The notes under the pieces: model-generated | Told to the model about the DNA's origin: nothing | The model's database searches: none | Seen by the model: only the letters and a program-made list of their open reading frames with translations | Made by a program: the position numbers and the translations under genes | Assembly (NCBI GenBank): GCA_964444835.1 | Contig: CAYUIT010000002.1 | Span: 1 to 64,000, forward strand | DNA from: CADEED01 sp964444835 | GTDB taxonomy: Bacteria; Pseudomonadota; Gammaproteobacteria; Steroidobacterales; Steroidobacteraceae | Length of the DNA: 64,000 nt | Direction of reading: 5' to 3' | In this document: positions 43,739-53,050 of the stretch, piece after piece | How the letters are laid out: each line of letters starts with the position of its first letter | Position numbering within the stretch: position 1 is the first letter of the stretch

Positions 43739-44764
43739 TCAAGTCGTGCGGAAGTTACCGTAGGTTGGCCGACGGCCCCGGGCATCCTCCGCCACCACAC
43801 GATTGCGTTGCCGACCGAGCCCAGTAATCGTGCTCTCGATCACGTCGCCCGCTTGCAGAAATCGCTTGTGGTATGCGCCGTTGCCCGGCGGTGACCCTGT
43901 TAGTAGCAAATCGCCAGGCATCAAGCGAATGCGCTCGCTGGCGTACGCCAAGATAGCCTCCGGCGGAAAGATCATGTCGGTGATCGGCCAGTCTTGCATC
44001 GTCTGGCCATTCAACTGCAGGTGAATGCGCACTTGCGCACGATCGACAAATTCTTTCGGCACGATGAACGGCCCGAACGGCTTGAAGCTCGGCTGATGCT
44101 TGCTGATCCAGTCGAATCCCCAGCGAACGTCGGTCCGGCGAAATTGATCGACGCTGCCATAATCGTTGACGATGGCGTAGCCCGCGATTAGCGCATGCGC
44201 TTCATGCGGGAGGAGATAGCGACCACCGCCACGCAGCACGCACGCGAACTCGAGTTCCCAATCATGCTGCGCTCCGACTAACGGCAATACGAGATCATCA
44301 CCCGCACCGACGAGCGCCGAATGCAAGCCCGTCCAGAAGTACGGCATGCCTTCACGGGCTCGACGATCTACTTCGGCCAAATTCCGCTGCAAGAAATCGG
44401 CGTCGCTCTCGCCGGGTTGGCGCGCATGCTGGTTGAATTGATTGTGCGTCATCATTTCGGCAACGTGCTGCCGATAGTTAGCGCCGGCACCCAGTACGTT
44501 TGGCCGTGCAACTGGCGGCATCGCGATCAGGGCGTCGAAACGATGCTGCGGTAGGTTCTGCCGAATCGCTATGACATGCAGGCGGTCGAGCGCGCGATCC
44601 CAATCGCTGAGCATGGCGTCCGTGTCACGCCATTCTTGGCTCAAATCAAACACCGTGCCTTCGGGCAGGACGAGTGCCGGAAATGGCGCGCCATCGATCG
44701 TTCGAAAAGTGCCGAAGCCGAAAGTGCCGAGCGCGAGTCCAGTTGCGGAATGGACTGTGCTCAA
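43739..44764 (-). CDS. Fumarylacetoacetate hydrolase-family enzyme
   Basis: A 341-residue FAH-fold protein starting at TTG 44764 (no ATG gives the N-terminus and there is no strong ribosome site). The motif VLGAGANYRQHVAEM, DWELEFACVLRG, and the closing LTGSPPGNGAYHKRFLQAGDVI are those of FAH-type decarboxylases or hydrolases of diketo acids, with metal at Glu/Asp. It follows the extradiol dioxygenase gene on the same strand with a 39-bp gap, which fits a meta-cleavage pathway. Confidence 0.85.
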   Translation of the reverse strand: MSTVHSATGLALGTFGFGTFRTIDGAPFPALVLPEGTVFDLSQEWRDTDAMLSDWDRALDRLHVIAIRQNLPQHRFDALIAMPPVARPNVLGAGANYRQHVAEMMTHNQFNQHARQPGESDADFLQRNLAEVDRRAREGMPYFWTGLHSALVGAGDDLVLPLVGAQHDWELEFACVLRGGGRYLLPHEAHALIAGYAIVNDYGSVDQFRRTDVRWGFDWISKHQPSFKPFGPFIVPKEFVDRAQVRIHLQLNGQTMQDWPITDMIFPPEAILAYASERIRLMPGDLLLTGSPPGNGAYHKRFLQAGDVIESTITGLGRQRNRVVAEDARGRRPTYGNFRTT

Positions 44765-44803
44765 GGTGTTACCGCAACGGCTCGCCGCTAACAGCCTGAC
44801 CGC

Positions 44804-45823
44804 CTAGGCAGCCGGCTGCTTCGCCTTCTTGCGGAACGGCTCGAGCGAGGCGCCTTTGGGGTCGAGCGTGACATCCCACGGCACGTTGTCACCCGCAAAC
44901 ATTGGCGCCACTTTGTGCGCCCACATCAGCGAACCGAACTTGAAGTCCCACGCGCGCGGAATCCAGTTGTCATCGAGGTAATCCGTATCCGCGTGATATT
45001 CGGCTTCGCCGCCGGCCGGGCAATCTACGTAGTAGTAAATTGCGGACGAGATGCGATGCCGGGATACGCCACCGGAGCTATTGAGCGACGAGTTGGTCCA
45101 ACCCTTGTTGTTCATGTAGTTAGCACCGATCATCAACTCATCGATGTCATCGACACCGAAAGCCGTGTGCATGAAGCCCGGGCGATTGCCGGGAACCACC
45201 GGCAACTTGCAATCCAGCAAGAAGATCGAGTGGTGTTCGTTGGTGCCATCCGCGCGCGCAAACACGCCGACGCCTTTGGAGTGATCCGTGAGGCGAAAGC
45301 CGAGTCGATCGCGGAAGAACTCGAACGACGTGACGTAGTCTTCAGAGTAGAACACGACGTGATTGATCGACTTCGGGCGCGCACGCATGCGCCATTGGCG
45401 ATGCTGATTCAGCCGCTTGATTTCACCCGGCGTATTGACGGGGTCCGCCACGGACACGATGGCGCGCTTGTTCCACACGCGCAGCCCGAGTGGCATCCCA
45501 TCGTCGGCGAAAAAGTGTACGGTGCCATCGGCATCGCGCGTAATCTTGCGATCGCGACCGAGATCCGCCGCCAACTTGTCGAGTGCAGCTTGCGTATCGA
45601 CACCCCAAATCGTCTCATGCACACCAACCGCATGCGCATAGGAGGCCGGCAGTCGCGGATCGCCGCGCTTGCGCAACACCACTTTCGAGCCGGTCGCGAC
45701 TTCGAGCACGCTCTCGTCCGCCGCTCTCTTGACGAGCGCAAGGCCGAAATCCTCAAAGAAGCGCGTGCACAAGTCGAGATCGTCGACACCATAGATCGCG
45801 CTTTCAACGCCTAGAATTGCCAT
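44804..45823 (-). CDS. VOC-type extradiol dioxygenase
   Basis: A 339-residue two-domain VOC protein with AAGGAG ahead of its start. The C-terminal domain has INHVVFYSED, then GFMHTAFGVDDIDEL and a late EYHADTDYLDD, giving the His-His-Glu iron triad of type I extradiol dioxygenases. It would cleave a catechol-like ring at the meta position. The N-terminal domain is the usual non-catalytic repeat. It is followed by the FAH gene. A short degraded copy of its core lies at 52802-52921. Confidence 0.87.
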   Translation of the reverse strand: MAILGVESAIYGVDDLDLCTRFFEDFGLALVKRAADESVLEVATGSKVVLRKRGDPRLPASYAHAVGVHETIWGVDTQAALDKLAADLGRDRKITRDADGTVHFFADDGMPLGLRVWNKRAIVSVADPVNTPGEIKRLNQHRQWRMRARPKSINHVVFYSEDYVTSFEFFRDRLGFRLTDHSKGVGVFARADGTNEHHSIFLLDCKLPVVPGNRPGFMHTAFGVDDIDELMIGANYMNNKGWTNSSLNSSGGVSRHRISSAIYYYVDCPAGGEAEYHADTDYLDDNWIPRAWDFKFGSLMWAHKVAPMFAGDNVPWDVTLDPKGASLEPFRKKAKQPAA

Positions 45824-45953
45824 ACAGACTCCTTAAGAAAAAACTGCGCGAAGAGGGCCATGCTAGTGAACCTCTGCCTCGCGGAAAAACGATTCGAGCG
45901 GATGGCGTGCATCGATGCTTTCAATACACGCCAGCCGGCATCGACGAGCACGA

Positions 45954-47111
45954 TCAGGCAACGAAGCCGCCGAGCTGCTCTGCAAGGAAATCCGCGAGGT
46001 AATCGCGCCCGTAACTCATGTTATCTACACCGACATGCTCTACGCCGCCCTCGCGATCCGTGAAGATCTTGAGCTCGCGCTTCGGTGAATTGATCAATTG
46101 CTCGTAGGTGCGATGCGCATACTCCACACCGATCTGACGATCACGCTCACCGTGCGTCACGAGGAACGGGACGCGAATCTTCTCGACCACACCGTCGAGG
46201 CACATCCCTTTTGTCTTGGCGAGAAAATCGTCCATGTCCTTTGCATCGAAGACCCAATGGACATGCGCCCAATAGTGCGGTACGGGGTTCTCCCCTTCTC
46301 GGCGCAGCCGCTTTTGCTGCACCTCGGCCCAATCGTGGTTCGCACCCCAAACGGCCGCCGCGGCGAACCGCGGCTCAAACGCCACCGCACGTGGCACGAA
46401 ATAGCCGCCGAGCGAAATGCCAGTCATGCCGACGCGCTTCGGATCGACATCCGGGCGTTTGGCTAACCACTCGTACACCGGCGTCGCCCAACGCTCGCTG
46501 TCGTAACAACCGTGCAGATTCAGCGCGCGCAATGCTTCGCCCGTGCCCGGTTGGTCGATCGACAGCGTGGAAATGCCGCGACGCGCAAGCGCCTGTGGCA
46601 GCCCCGACCAGAACAACATTTCTTTGCAGCTATCGAGCCCGTTGACGTACAGCACCCAGGGCCCCGCGCCTTGCGCACCTGCGCCCCGCGTGATCAAGCC
46701 AGGAATGAACTTGCCTGCATACGGAATTTCGACGCGCTCGCAGTTCTCGCGGCCCAGTGCCATGCCCCGCTTGAAAGTGTCTTGGCCTTTGCGAAAGGTC
46801 TCCATGCGAGCCGGCGCGCCGTGGCCCTGCATGCGCTCGGCAATCATGTAGTACAGCGACGCGCGCTGTAGCTTGCGCCCAGCCGAAAACTTCCGGCCGC
46901 GAACCTCGTCCTCGGCGGCGAGTTCGACCAGCTTGTCCGCCATCTTCACCCACTGCTGCAGGAATACGCCGGTGCCAGCGTCCTCCCCGCGCGCCGCCGC
47001 TTCGAGCAACGGCTTACACATCTCGTCGATTTCGCCGATCTGCGCGCCCGATTCGATCGCGATATCGACCGACAGATTCCAGACATAGTTGTTAGGGAAA
47101 TACTGAAACAT
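45954..47111 (-). CDS. Alpha/beta hydrolase, 2,6-dihydroxypseudooxynicotine hydrolase-like
   Basis: A 385-residue protein with a long helical N-terminal cap and then an alpha/beta core. The start MFQYFPNNYVWNL at 47111 is preferred over the longer frame because it gives the family's N-terminus. Nucleophile Ser233 in GMTGISLGGYF, an Asp in THGERDRQIG, and a His in GGVEHVG are present. Relatives cleave C-C bonds of aromatic ketones, so ring-fission product hydrolysis fits its place near the dioxygenase. Confidence 0.82.
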   Translation of the reverse strand: MFQYFPNNYVWNLSVDIAIESGAQIGEIDEMCKPLLEAAARGEDAGTGVFLQQWVKMADKLVELAAEDEVRGRKFSAGRKLQRASLYYMIAERMQGHGAPARMETFRKGQDTFKRGMALGRENCERVEIPYAGKFIPGLITRGAGAQGAGPWVLYVNGLDSCKEMLFWSGLPQALARRGISTLSIDQPGTGEALRALNLHGCYDSERWATPVYEWLAKRPDVDPKRVGMTGISLGGYFVPRAVAFEPRFAAAAVWGANHDWAEVQQKRLRREGENPVPHYWAHVHWVFDAKDMDDFLAKTKGMCLDGVVEKIRVPFLVTHGERDRQIGVEYAHRTYEQLINSPKRELKIFTDREGGVEHVGVDNMSYGRDYLADFLAEQLGGFVA

Positions 47112-47317
47112 GGACACGATGGACGCCTTCCAGATAAGGACGTGGATTGCAGAGAGCCTACGGGACCGCCGCCCGTCCGAGTAATGGATCGGACTGATGC
47201 GCGGCATCGCTGCAGCGTATCAAACCGCCGCCCGTATCACGCCTCGCCGCGCCGGGCGAACGGCCAGCGCGGGGCGCGCAGGGTTGACAGCCGATTCGCG
47301 ACGCGGCATGGTCACGA

Positions 47318-47331
47318 TGTAAACGTTTACA
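47318..47331. promoter_or_regulatory. LacI-family operator-like palindrome TGTAAACGTTTACA
   Basis: A perfect 14-bp palindrome with a central CG, ending 12 bp before the ATG and next to the ribosome site. It matches the core of LacI/GalR-type sugar operators. A TTGACA-like -35 lies at 47284. No LacI regulator is in the window. Bound here, a repressor would block translation-start DNA or the promoter. Confidence 0.7.
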
Positions 47332-47343
47332 CGAGGGGTTCTC

Positions 47344-50300
47344 ATGCGACTGTTTGCACCCGTTGCGATGGCGCTTGCCGTCGGCATGGCCGGTACCGCG
47401 TGGTCAGCCGGCGCTGCCTGGCCTGACCGTAGCGTTTGGCGCGCCACTTCTTCCGCAGGGACGCAACAAGCCATGGCGCCGCGGTTCGCGATCGATGGCG
47501 ACCCCGAAACGAAATGGGGCGGCGCGTTCTCGCCCGGCCATTGGCTACAGGTGGATTTGGGCCGAGAGGCGAGCATCGGCGGCGCAATGATTCGTTGGGA
47601 CAGCGCGTTTGCAGCGGCCTATCTGATTCAGGCTTCGAGCGACGGCGAGACATGGCGCACCGTGTTTGAAACGAGTGACTCACTCGGCGGCATCGAGTAC
47701 GCAGTGTTTGCGCCCGTCACGGCTCGCTATCTGAGACTTGCCAGTGTGCCGCGAACGGCCGACTGGGGTGTTTCCGTGTTTGAGTTCGAACCCCTGGCAG
47801 CCGACGCGGCACCGCGCGCAGCCGGCGACGCAGCGCTGTGGAGCGGCCAGCGGCCGACTGCGATCCGCGAGCCGCTGCGAATCTTGCTACCAGCGGCACC
47901 CACAATCTCGGGTCTCGAGGTGTTCTGGGCTGGGCCTCGCGGCGCAGCACGCCTCGAAGGTCGGCAGCGCAACGGGGGTTGGAAGTTGCTTGCGCAGGAT
48001 CCGGGCGCAGAGGGACCTAGGTCGTTGCTTGCGGCTCGCACGGCTGCGTCGTTCACCGCATTACGCCTCAGCGTCGCGCCCGCCGGTTCGGCCGCGCCGC
48101 TCATCGCCCGGTTACGGTTGTTAGGCCCGACGCACGTGCTCACACCGATGCGCCGCTACCAACTCGCCGCCGAGCGCCAGCACCGTGATCTGTTTCCGCA
48201 AACGCTGCAGGCCAAGCAAGTGTATTGGACGGTCGTCGGTGTGCCAGCGGGCCACCAAAAGACGGTCGTCGATGAGTGGGGCAGCATCGAAGCGTATAAG
48301 GGCGCGCCCTTGATCCAGCCCTTGTGGCGCGACGACGCTGGCGCAGTGGCGCCCTACGGCAAGCCTGTGCAGCACGGTTTGCGCGACGGTTGGCTCCCGA
48401 TGCCCTGGCTCCGCTGGGCCCCGCGCTCTGGCGTCGAGATACTGACCGAAGCATTTACTGCGAGTGGGCCTATCACTTGGGTTCGATATCGGATCACAAA
48501 CCGAGGCACCACTCCCGCCAAGGGACAGTTCGCACTGCTGATTCGCCCCATCCAAGTCTCGCCGCCGTGGCAAAACGGAGGTCCGGCGCCGATTGCAAAG
48601 TTGGCGATTGAACGGCGCGCAACGCAAACGGCTGTCCTGCTCGATCAGCGCCAGTTGTTAGTCTCGATGACGCCCGTCGCCGCGAGCGGCGCGGCACCGT
48701 TTGGCGAGTTCGGCGAGACGGAGATCACGCGGTTTGCAGCGGCGGGGCAAACACCCGCAGCGGCGAGTGCCACGGATCCGGACGGACTCGCTGCCGGGCT
48801 GCTGCAGTACGTCGTAGACCTCGCGCCCGGTGAACAGCGCGATATCGTCGTCGCATTGCCGCTGGGCAACACCAGCCCAGCGCTCGCAGCCCCAGAATTC
48901 GACGCGCTCGCAGCGGGTGTGGCTACCGAATGGCATGCGCGCCTCGGCCAAATCGGCATCCAGTTGCCAGACGCGGATCTCGTGAACATGCTACGTGCGC
49001 AAGCCGCATACATGCTGATCAATCAGACTGGCCACGCGTTGCAACCGGGTCCGCGCAACTACGATCGCTCGTTCATTCGCGACGGTTCGGCCACTGCCGC
49101 CATCCTGCTGCGCATGGGCGAGACACGTACGGCGCGCGATTATCTGCGTTGGTATGCCACGCATGCAGTCCATGACAATGGTCTCGTCTCGCCGATTTTG
49201 AATGGCGATGGCAGCGTGAATCGCGGATTTGGCTCAGACATCGAGTACGACAGCCAAGGGCAGTTCATTTGGCTGGTCGCAGAAGTGGCGCGCCTCGATG
49301 GTGGCCCGCAGTCGGTGCGCGAGTACGCGCGCGAAGTCGAACTGGCGCTGCGATTTCTCCAAGAGCTGCGCGAGCGCACGCTCGTGCCTAACTATCTCGC
49401 GGATCTGCCGGCGCCCGAGCGATTCCGCGGCATTCTCGCGCCGTCGATCAGTCACGAGGGCTACCCCACCCCAACCCACAGCTACTGGGACAATTACTGG
49501 GCGCTGAAAGGCTGGCACGACGGCGCGTGGCTTGCGCGAGCGTGGGGCAACGACGCGCTCGCGGAATGGGCAGAGCGCCAGTACGAACTGCTGCGAGAAT
49601 CGTTACAGGATTCGATTCGCGCGACGATGCGCTGGAAAGGCACCGATTTCGTGCCTTCGTCTGCAGACTTGGGAGACGGCGATCCGACGGGCGTGTCGAT
49701 CGGGATCGACCCTACAGGCCAACAATCTGTGATGCCGCAAGATGCACTCGCGCTCACGTTCGATCGGTATCTCGAGGACGTCCGTCGACGCGCGGCGCCC
49801 GATGCGTTGTACGCCTACACGCCTTATGAGCTGCGCAACATGCTGACCTTCGTGCGTCTGCGGCGGCCGGCCGAGGCACACGAGTTGCTACGACACTTTT
49901 TGGCGGGCCGACAACCGGCGGAGTGGCAGGTGCTCGCCGAGGTGGTCAACTCCAATGTACGGCGAGCCATCTACCTGGGTGATATGCCGCACACGTGGAT
50001 CGGTAGCGAGTATGTGCGCGCAATCTTCGGCATGCTGATGCACGAGGGGGACGCAGAACTCGAGCTGTTACCCGGAACGCCGCCCGAGTGGCTGCGCGCC
50101 GAAGGCCTCGCTGTACGCGATCTACCGACGGCCCGCGGCAGACTTTCGCTCGCCGCACGTATGAGCAACGGTGTTTTGCAAGTGACTTTGCAGCCGACGC
50201 TGCACGCCAACACGCCGATTCGAGTGTTTTGGCCGCAAGCTACCAAGCCGCGCTCGGTGGTCGTCGATGGTCGCCCTGTCACCGATTACGATGCGAGCAG

Positions 50301-50346
50301 CGTGCGCTTGGCCGCACCGTTCGAGAAACTCGAGGCACGCTGGTAG
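47344..50346 (+). CDS. Exported 1000-residue protein with F5/8 type C domain and alpha-barrel glycosidase-like region
   Basis: A signal peptide (about 1-23) is followed by an F5/8 type C (discoidin-like) domain at about residues 25-140 (AIDGDPETKWGGAFSPGHWLQVDLG, ARYLRLASVP). The middle and C-terminal parts are rich in aromatic segments such as NYDRSFIRDGSATAAILLRMGE and SHEGYPTPTHSYWDNYWALKGW, as in (alpha/alpha)6 glycoside hydrolases with acidic catalytic residues. I cannot name a GH family. Carbohydrate binding and hydrolysis are likely, and the LacI-type operator upstream agrees with sugar control. Confidence 0.8.
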   Translation: MRLFAPVAMALAVGMAGTAWSAGAAWPDRSVWRATSSAGTQQAMAPRFAIDGDPETKWGGAFSPGHWLQVDLGREASIGGAMIRWDSAFAAAYLIQASSDGETWRTVFETSDSLGGIEYAVFAPVTARYLRLASVPRTADWGVSVFEFEPLAADAAPRAAGDAALWSGQRPTAIREPLRILLPAAPTISGLEVFWAGPRGAARLEGRQRNGGWKLLAQDPGAEGPRSLLAARTAASFTALRLSVAPAGSAAPLIARLRLLGPTHVLTPMRRYQLAAERQHRDLFPQTLQAKQVYWTVVGVPAGHQKTVVDEWGSIEAYKGAPLIQPLWRDDAGAVAPYGKPVQHGLRDGWLPMPWLRWAPRSGVEILTEAFTASGPITWVRYRITNRGTTPAKGQFALLIRPIQVSPPWQNGGPAPIAKLAIERRATQTAVLLDQRQLLVSMTPVAASGAAPFGEFGETEITRFAAAGQTPAAASATDPDGLAAGLLQYVVDLAPGEQRDIVVALPLGNTSPALAAPEFDALAAGVATEWHARLGQIGIQLPDADLVNMLRAQAAYMLINQTGHALQPGPRNYDRSFIRDGSATAAILLRMGETRTARDYLRWYATHAVHDNGLVSPILNGDGSVNRGFGSDIEYDSQGQFIWLVAEVARLDGGPQSVREYAREVELALRFLQELRERTLVPNYLADLPAPERFRGILAPSISHEGYPTPTHSYWDNYWALKGWHDGAWLARAWGNDALAEWAERQYELLRESLQDSIRATMRWKGTDFVPSSADLGDGDPTGVSIGIDPTGQQSVMPQDALALTFDRYLEDVRRRAAPDALYAYTPYELRNMLTFVRLRRPAEAHELLRHFLAGRQPAEWQVLAEVVNSNVRRAIYLGDMPHTWIGSEYVRAIFGMLMHEGDAELELLPGTPPEWLRAEGLAVRDLPTARGRLSLAARMSNGVLQVTLQPTLHANTPIRVFWPQATKPRSVVVDGRPVTDYDASSVRLAAPFEKLEARW

Positions 50347-50359
50347 CCGCACACTCCGC

Positions 50360-51526
50360 TCACACTTCGAACGGCAGCCCGACGTAGTTCTCCGCAAGCG
50401 AGGTCATGGCGGCGCGCGACCCCGCCAAATAGTGCAGCTCCGCGAGCTGAATCCGATGCTCGAACGCATCGTTCGAGAACTTGTGCATCTGTGAGGTGAA
50501 CCACCATGAGAATCGCACTGCACTCCACACGCGCCGCAGGCAAATCTCAGAGTAGCGATTGAGCAGCGCGTCACTCGCAGCCCGATAGTGGTCGATCAAA
50601 CCGCGCGACAACACACGTACGTCCGCAGCGGCGAGATTCAGCCCTTTCGCACCGGTCGGCGGCACGATGTGCGCCGCATCTCCTACCAAGAACAATTGGC
50701 CGAAGCGCATCGGCTCGACGACGAAACTGCGCAGTGGCGCAATGCTCTTTTCGATCGACGGTCCGGTCGCCAACGCATTGGCCGTGCGTTCGGGCAAACG
50801 CGCGCGCAATTCATCCCAGAACCGCGAATCCGGCCACGCTTCGACCTTCTCGTCGAGCCCGCATTGCACGTAGTAACGACTGCGCGTTGTCGAACGCATG
50901 CTGCACAACGCGAAGCCGCGAGCGTGATTCGCATAGATCAATTCGTCGCCTACCGGCGGTACATCCGCGAGAATGCCGAGCCAGCCGAAGGGATACACGC
51001 GCTCGAACTCGGTCAGCCGCGTCTTCGGAACACTCGCGCGACTCACCCCGTGGTAGCCATCGCAACCGGCAATGAAGTCGCAGTCGATTTCGTGGCGCAC
51101 GCCATCACGAGTCCACGTGACACGCGGCTGGCGACTATCGAATCCACTGAGTGCGACGTCTTTCGCCTCCCAGACAACACGCTCGCCGGCCGCGTCACTC
51201 AGGTCTTTCTGAATCTCGGTTTGCCCGTAGACCAAGACATGCTTGCCGGACAAGCCCTTGAGATCGATGCGTTGAATCCGACCATCGAACGCCAGCTCGA
51301 AGCCGTCATGAACCAAGCCCTCGCGCATCATGCGCGCACCGACGCCGGCTTCTTTCAGGAGCTCGACTGTGCCCCATTCGAGCAAGCCGGCACGTATGCG
51401 CGCTTCCACATACTCGCGCGACTGCCGCTCGAGTACGAGCGTGTCAATTCCCGCGCGGTGCAACAGCTGCGACAACAAGAGGCCCGACGGCCCAGCACCA
51501 ATGATCACGACTTGCGTCTTGCGCAT
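50360..51526 (-). CDS. pobA: 4-hydroxybenzoate 3-monooxygenase
   Basis: A 388-residue flavin monooxygenase with the PobA pattern: MRKTQVVIIGAGPSGLLLSQLLHRAGIDTLVLE, ARIRAGLLEWGTVELLKE (substrate/Arg region), and a C-terminal GDAAHIVPPTGAKGLNLAAADV. PobA hydroxylates 4-hydroxybenzoate to protocatechuate with NADPH and O2. Length (about 390) is normal. The divergent AraC regulator beside it, and the lig genes downstream, make the assignment firm. Confidence 0.93.
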   Translation of the reverse strand: MRKTQVVIIGAGPSGLLLSQLLHRAGIDTLVLERQSREYVEARIRAGLLEWGTVELLKEAGVGARMMREGLVHDGFELAFDGRIQRIDLKGLSGKHVLVYGQTEIQKDLSDAAGERVVWEAKDVALSGFDSRQPRVTWTRDGVRHEIDCDFIAGCDGYHGVSRASVPKTRLTEFERVYPFGWLGILADVPPVGDELIYANHARGFALCSMRSTTRSRYYVQCGLDEKVEAWPDSRFWDELRARLPERTANALATGPSIEKSIAPLRSFVVEPMRFGQLFLVGDAAHIVPPTGAKGLNLAAADVRVLSRGLIDHYRAASDALLNRYSEICLRRVWSAVRFSWWFTSQMHKFSNDAFEHRIQLAELHYLAGSRAAMTSLAENYVGLPFEV

Positions 51527-51620
51527 CGCCCCCCACCTTGATTACGCCAGCCTTCGAACGGCCCGCAGCACAGACTAGTGGCCGGCACACGAGCGGGAAT
51601 GGACTCTGCCGGTCGTAACT

Positions 51621-51635
51621 TGTACTTTTCGTACA
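51621..51635. promoter_or_regulatory. Inverted repeat TGTAC-N5-GTACA in the pobA/regulator promoter
   Basis: A perfect 5-bp inverted repeat with a 5-bp spacer, between divergent pobA and its AraC regulator. It is placed for an operator of that regulator, but AraC proteins often use direct repeats, so this is uncertain. Confidence 0.5.
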
Positions 51636-51675
51636 TCGGGCGCTCAACGCGCCGCATGCCTTGGAATGCAACCGC

Positions 51676-52617
51676 ATGAGCCCTCCACCGCGCACCCGAC
51701 GCGCACCGAGCATGGCCCATCCCGTGCCGGCGTTCTTTTTGTATGGCGAGCCCCTCCAGCCGCCCGACGAGCGACTGATTCATGTCGAAACGATCGCAGC
51801 GCGCAGCCGCTTGCACGATTGGCACATACGGCCGCATCGCCACGGCGATCTGCACCAAGTGCTGTTCGTGCAACGCGGCCGGGCGGAGGTGACGCTCGAC
51901 GGGACTACAACGTCGGTGCGTGCCCCGTTCGTGATCGTGGTTCCGCCTGGCGTCGTCCACGCTTTTCGATTTCAACCCGACACGGTTGGACACGTGACCT
52001 CATTTGCAACGGCACTCGCCCGCGACTTCGGACGCACCACGACGGAATTCCGCGAGTTTCTCGAACGGCCAGCAGCACTCGCGCTCGACCGCAGCGTCGT
52101 GGAGGCTACCGACTTACTGCCGCTCGCGGATTTACTCGCGCGCGAGTTCGCCCGCGCGGCAACTGGCCGACACGGCACGCTGCGAGGCTTGCTCGTCGCG
52201 TTCCTGACTAACACACTGCGCGTGAGTCGTGCGACAACTGCGGCGAGCGCTGTCAGCGCCAGTGCAGGTAGCGGCTCCCACATCGAGCGGGAATGCGTTG
52301 CACGCTTTCGAGAATTGATTGAACGCCACTTCCGCGAGCACTGGAGCGTGACGCGCTACGCGGCGGAACTCGGCGCGTCCGAGGTTCGACTGCGCCGCAC
52401 TTGTCTCGTGGTCACAGGTCAGGCACCGATCGAACTCATTCACGCGCGGCTACTGGTCGAGGCCGAGCGGCAACTGCGCTATACCTCGATGTCGATCACG
52501 CAGATCGCGTATTTTCTCGGCTTCGAAGACCCTGCGTATTTCACTCGCTTCTTCACACGACGAATGCGTCGGTCGCCGCGGGCGTTTCGCGTGGCGGCGG
52601 GGTCGCAGATCGACTAA
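51676..52617 (+). CDS. AraC-family regulator, PobR-like
   Basis: A 313-residue protein with an N-terminal cupin-like sensor domain (VVPPGVVHAFRF) and a C-terminal AraC helix-turn-helix pair (WSVTRYAAELGASEVRLRR, then SITQIAYFLGFEDPAYFTRFF). Starts at 51676 or 51712 are possible. The divergent pobA makes it the probable 4-hydroxybenzoate-responsive activator; AraC-type PobR proteins are known in other bacteria. Confidence 0.88.
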   Translation: MSPPPRTRRAPSMAHPVPAFFLYGEPLQPPDERLIHVETIAARSRLHDWHIRPHRHGDLHQVLFVQRGRAEVTLDGTTTSVRAPFVIVVPPGVVHAFRFQPDTVGHVTSFATALARDFGRTTTEFREFLERPAALALDRSVVEATDLLPLADLLAREFARAATGRHGTLRGLLVAFLTNTLRVSRATTAASAVSASAGSGSHIERECVARFRELIERHFREHWSVTRYAAELGASEVRLRRTCLVVTGQAPIELIHARLLVEAERQLRYTSMSITQIAYFLGFEDPAYFTRFFTRRMRRSPRAFRVAAGSQID

Positions 52618-52801
52618 CAGCTTAGCCGCTCGCCCTGCGGCTTGCATGTGCCTGACGGAAAAGTCCAAGTGCCGTGGTGAGATGTCCATGGTCGCGCACG
52701 TTGGGAGCGCTAGCTCGCTGCGGCTAATCGAGGGACACGGTATGCGTCAAGCTGCCGCCGCGTATGTTCTCGGTATCGTTCTTCCAGCCGCGACGCGCCA
52801 T

Positions 52802-52921
52802 TTAACTACTTCCGGCGTTCAGTTCGTCGATGTCCTCAACGCTGAACGCGATGTGCATGAAGCCGGGTGTACTGGGGCTCACCGGCAGACTGCAATCGGC
52901 GAGGAACACCCATCGCGGCTG
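52802..52921 (-). pseudogene. Relic of a VOC extradiol dioxygenase
   Basis: About 40 codons in one minus-strand frame read VFLADCSLPVSPSTPGFMHIAFSVEDIDEL, ending at a stop at 52802; a stop lies at 52922. The intact dioxygenase at 44804 has the matching core FLLDCKLPVVPGNRPGFMHTAF and VDDIDEL. Nothing similar continues on either side, so a formerly larger gene has decayed. The rest of 52618-53050 shows no other gene I can support. Confidence 0.72.
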
Positions 52922-53050
52922 TTAGTCGGCGCGCTGCAACGCCGAGCGCCTAACTGTCGAAACCTTCGAGCACCGCAACACCGGAACACAGAGCCACAGT
53001 GACCCATGCGCCTCGCCGAGGCGCGCTGACCGCTGTTGCTTCGGACGCAT

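Noticed and set aside
52646..53002. Plus-strand frame of about 118 residues between the AraC and LysR genes
   Set aside because: It is the reverse of the VOC relic and has no recognisable domain.
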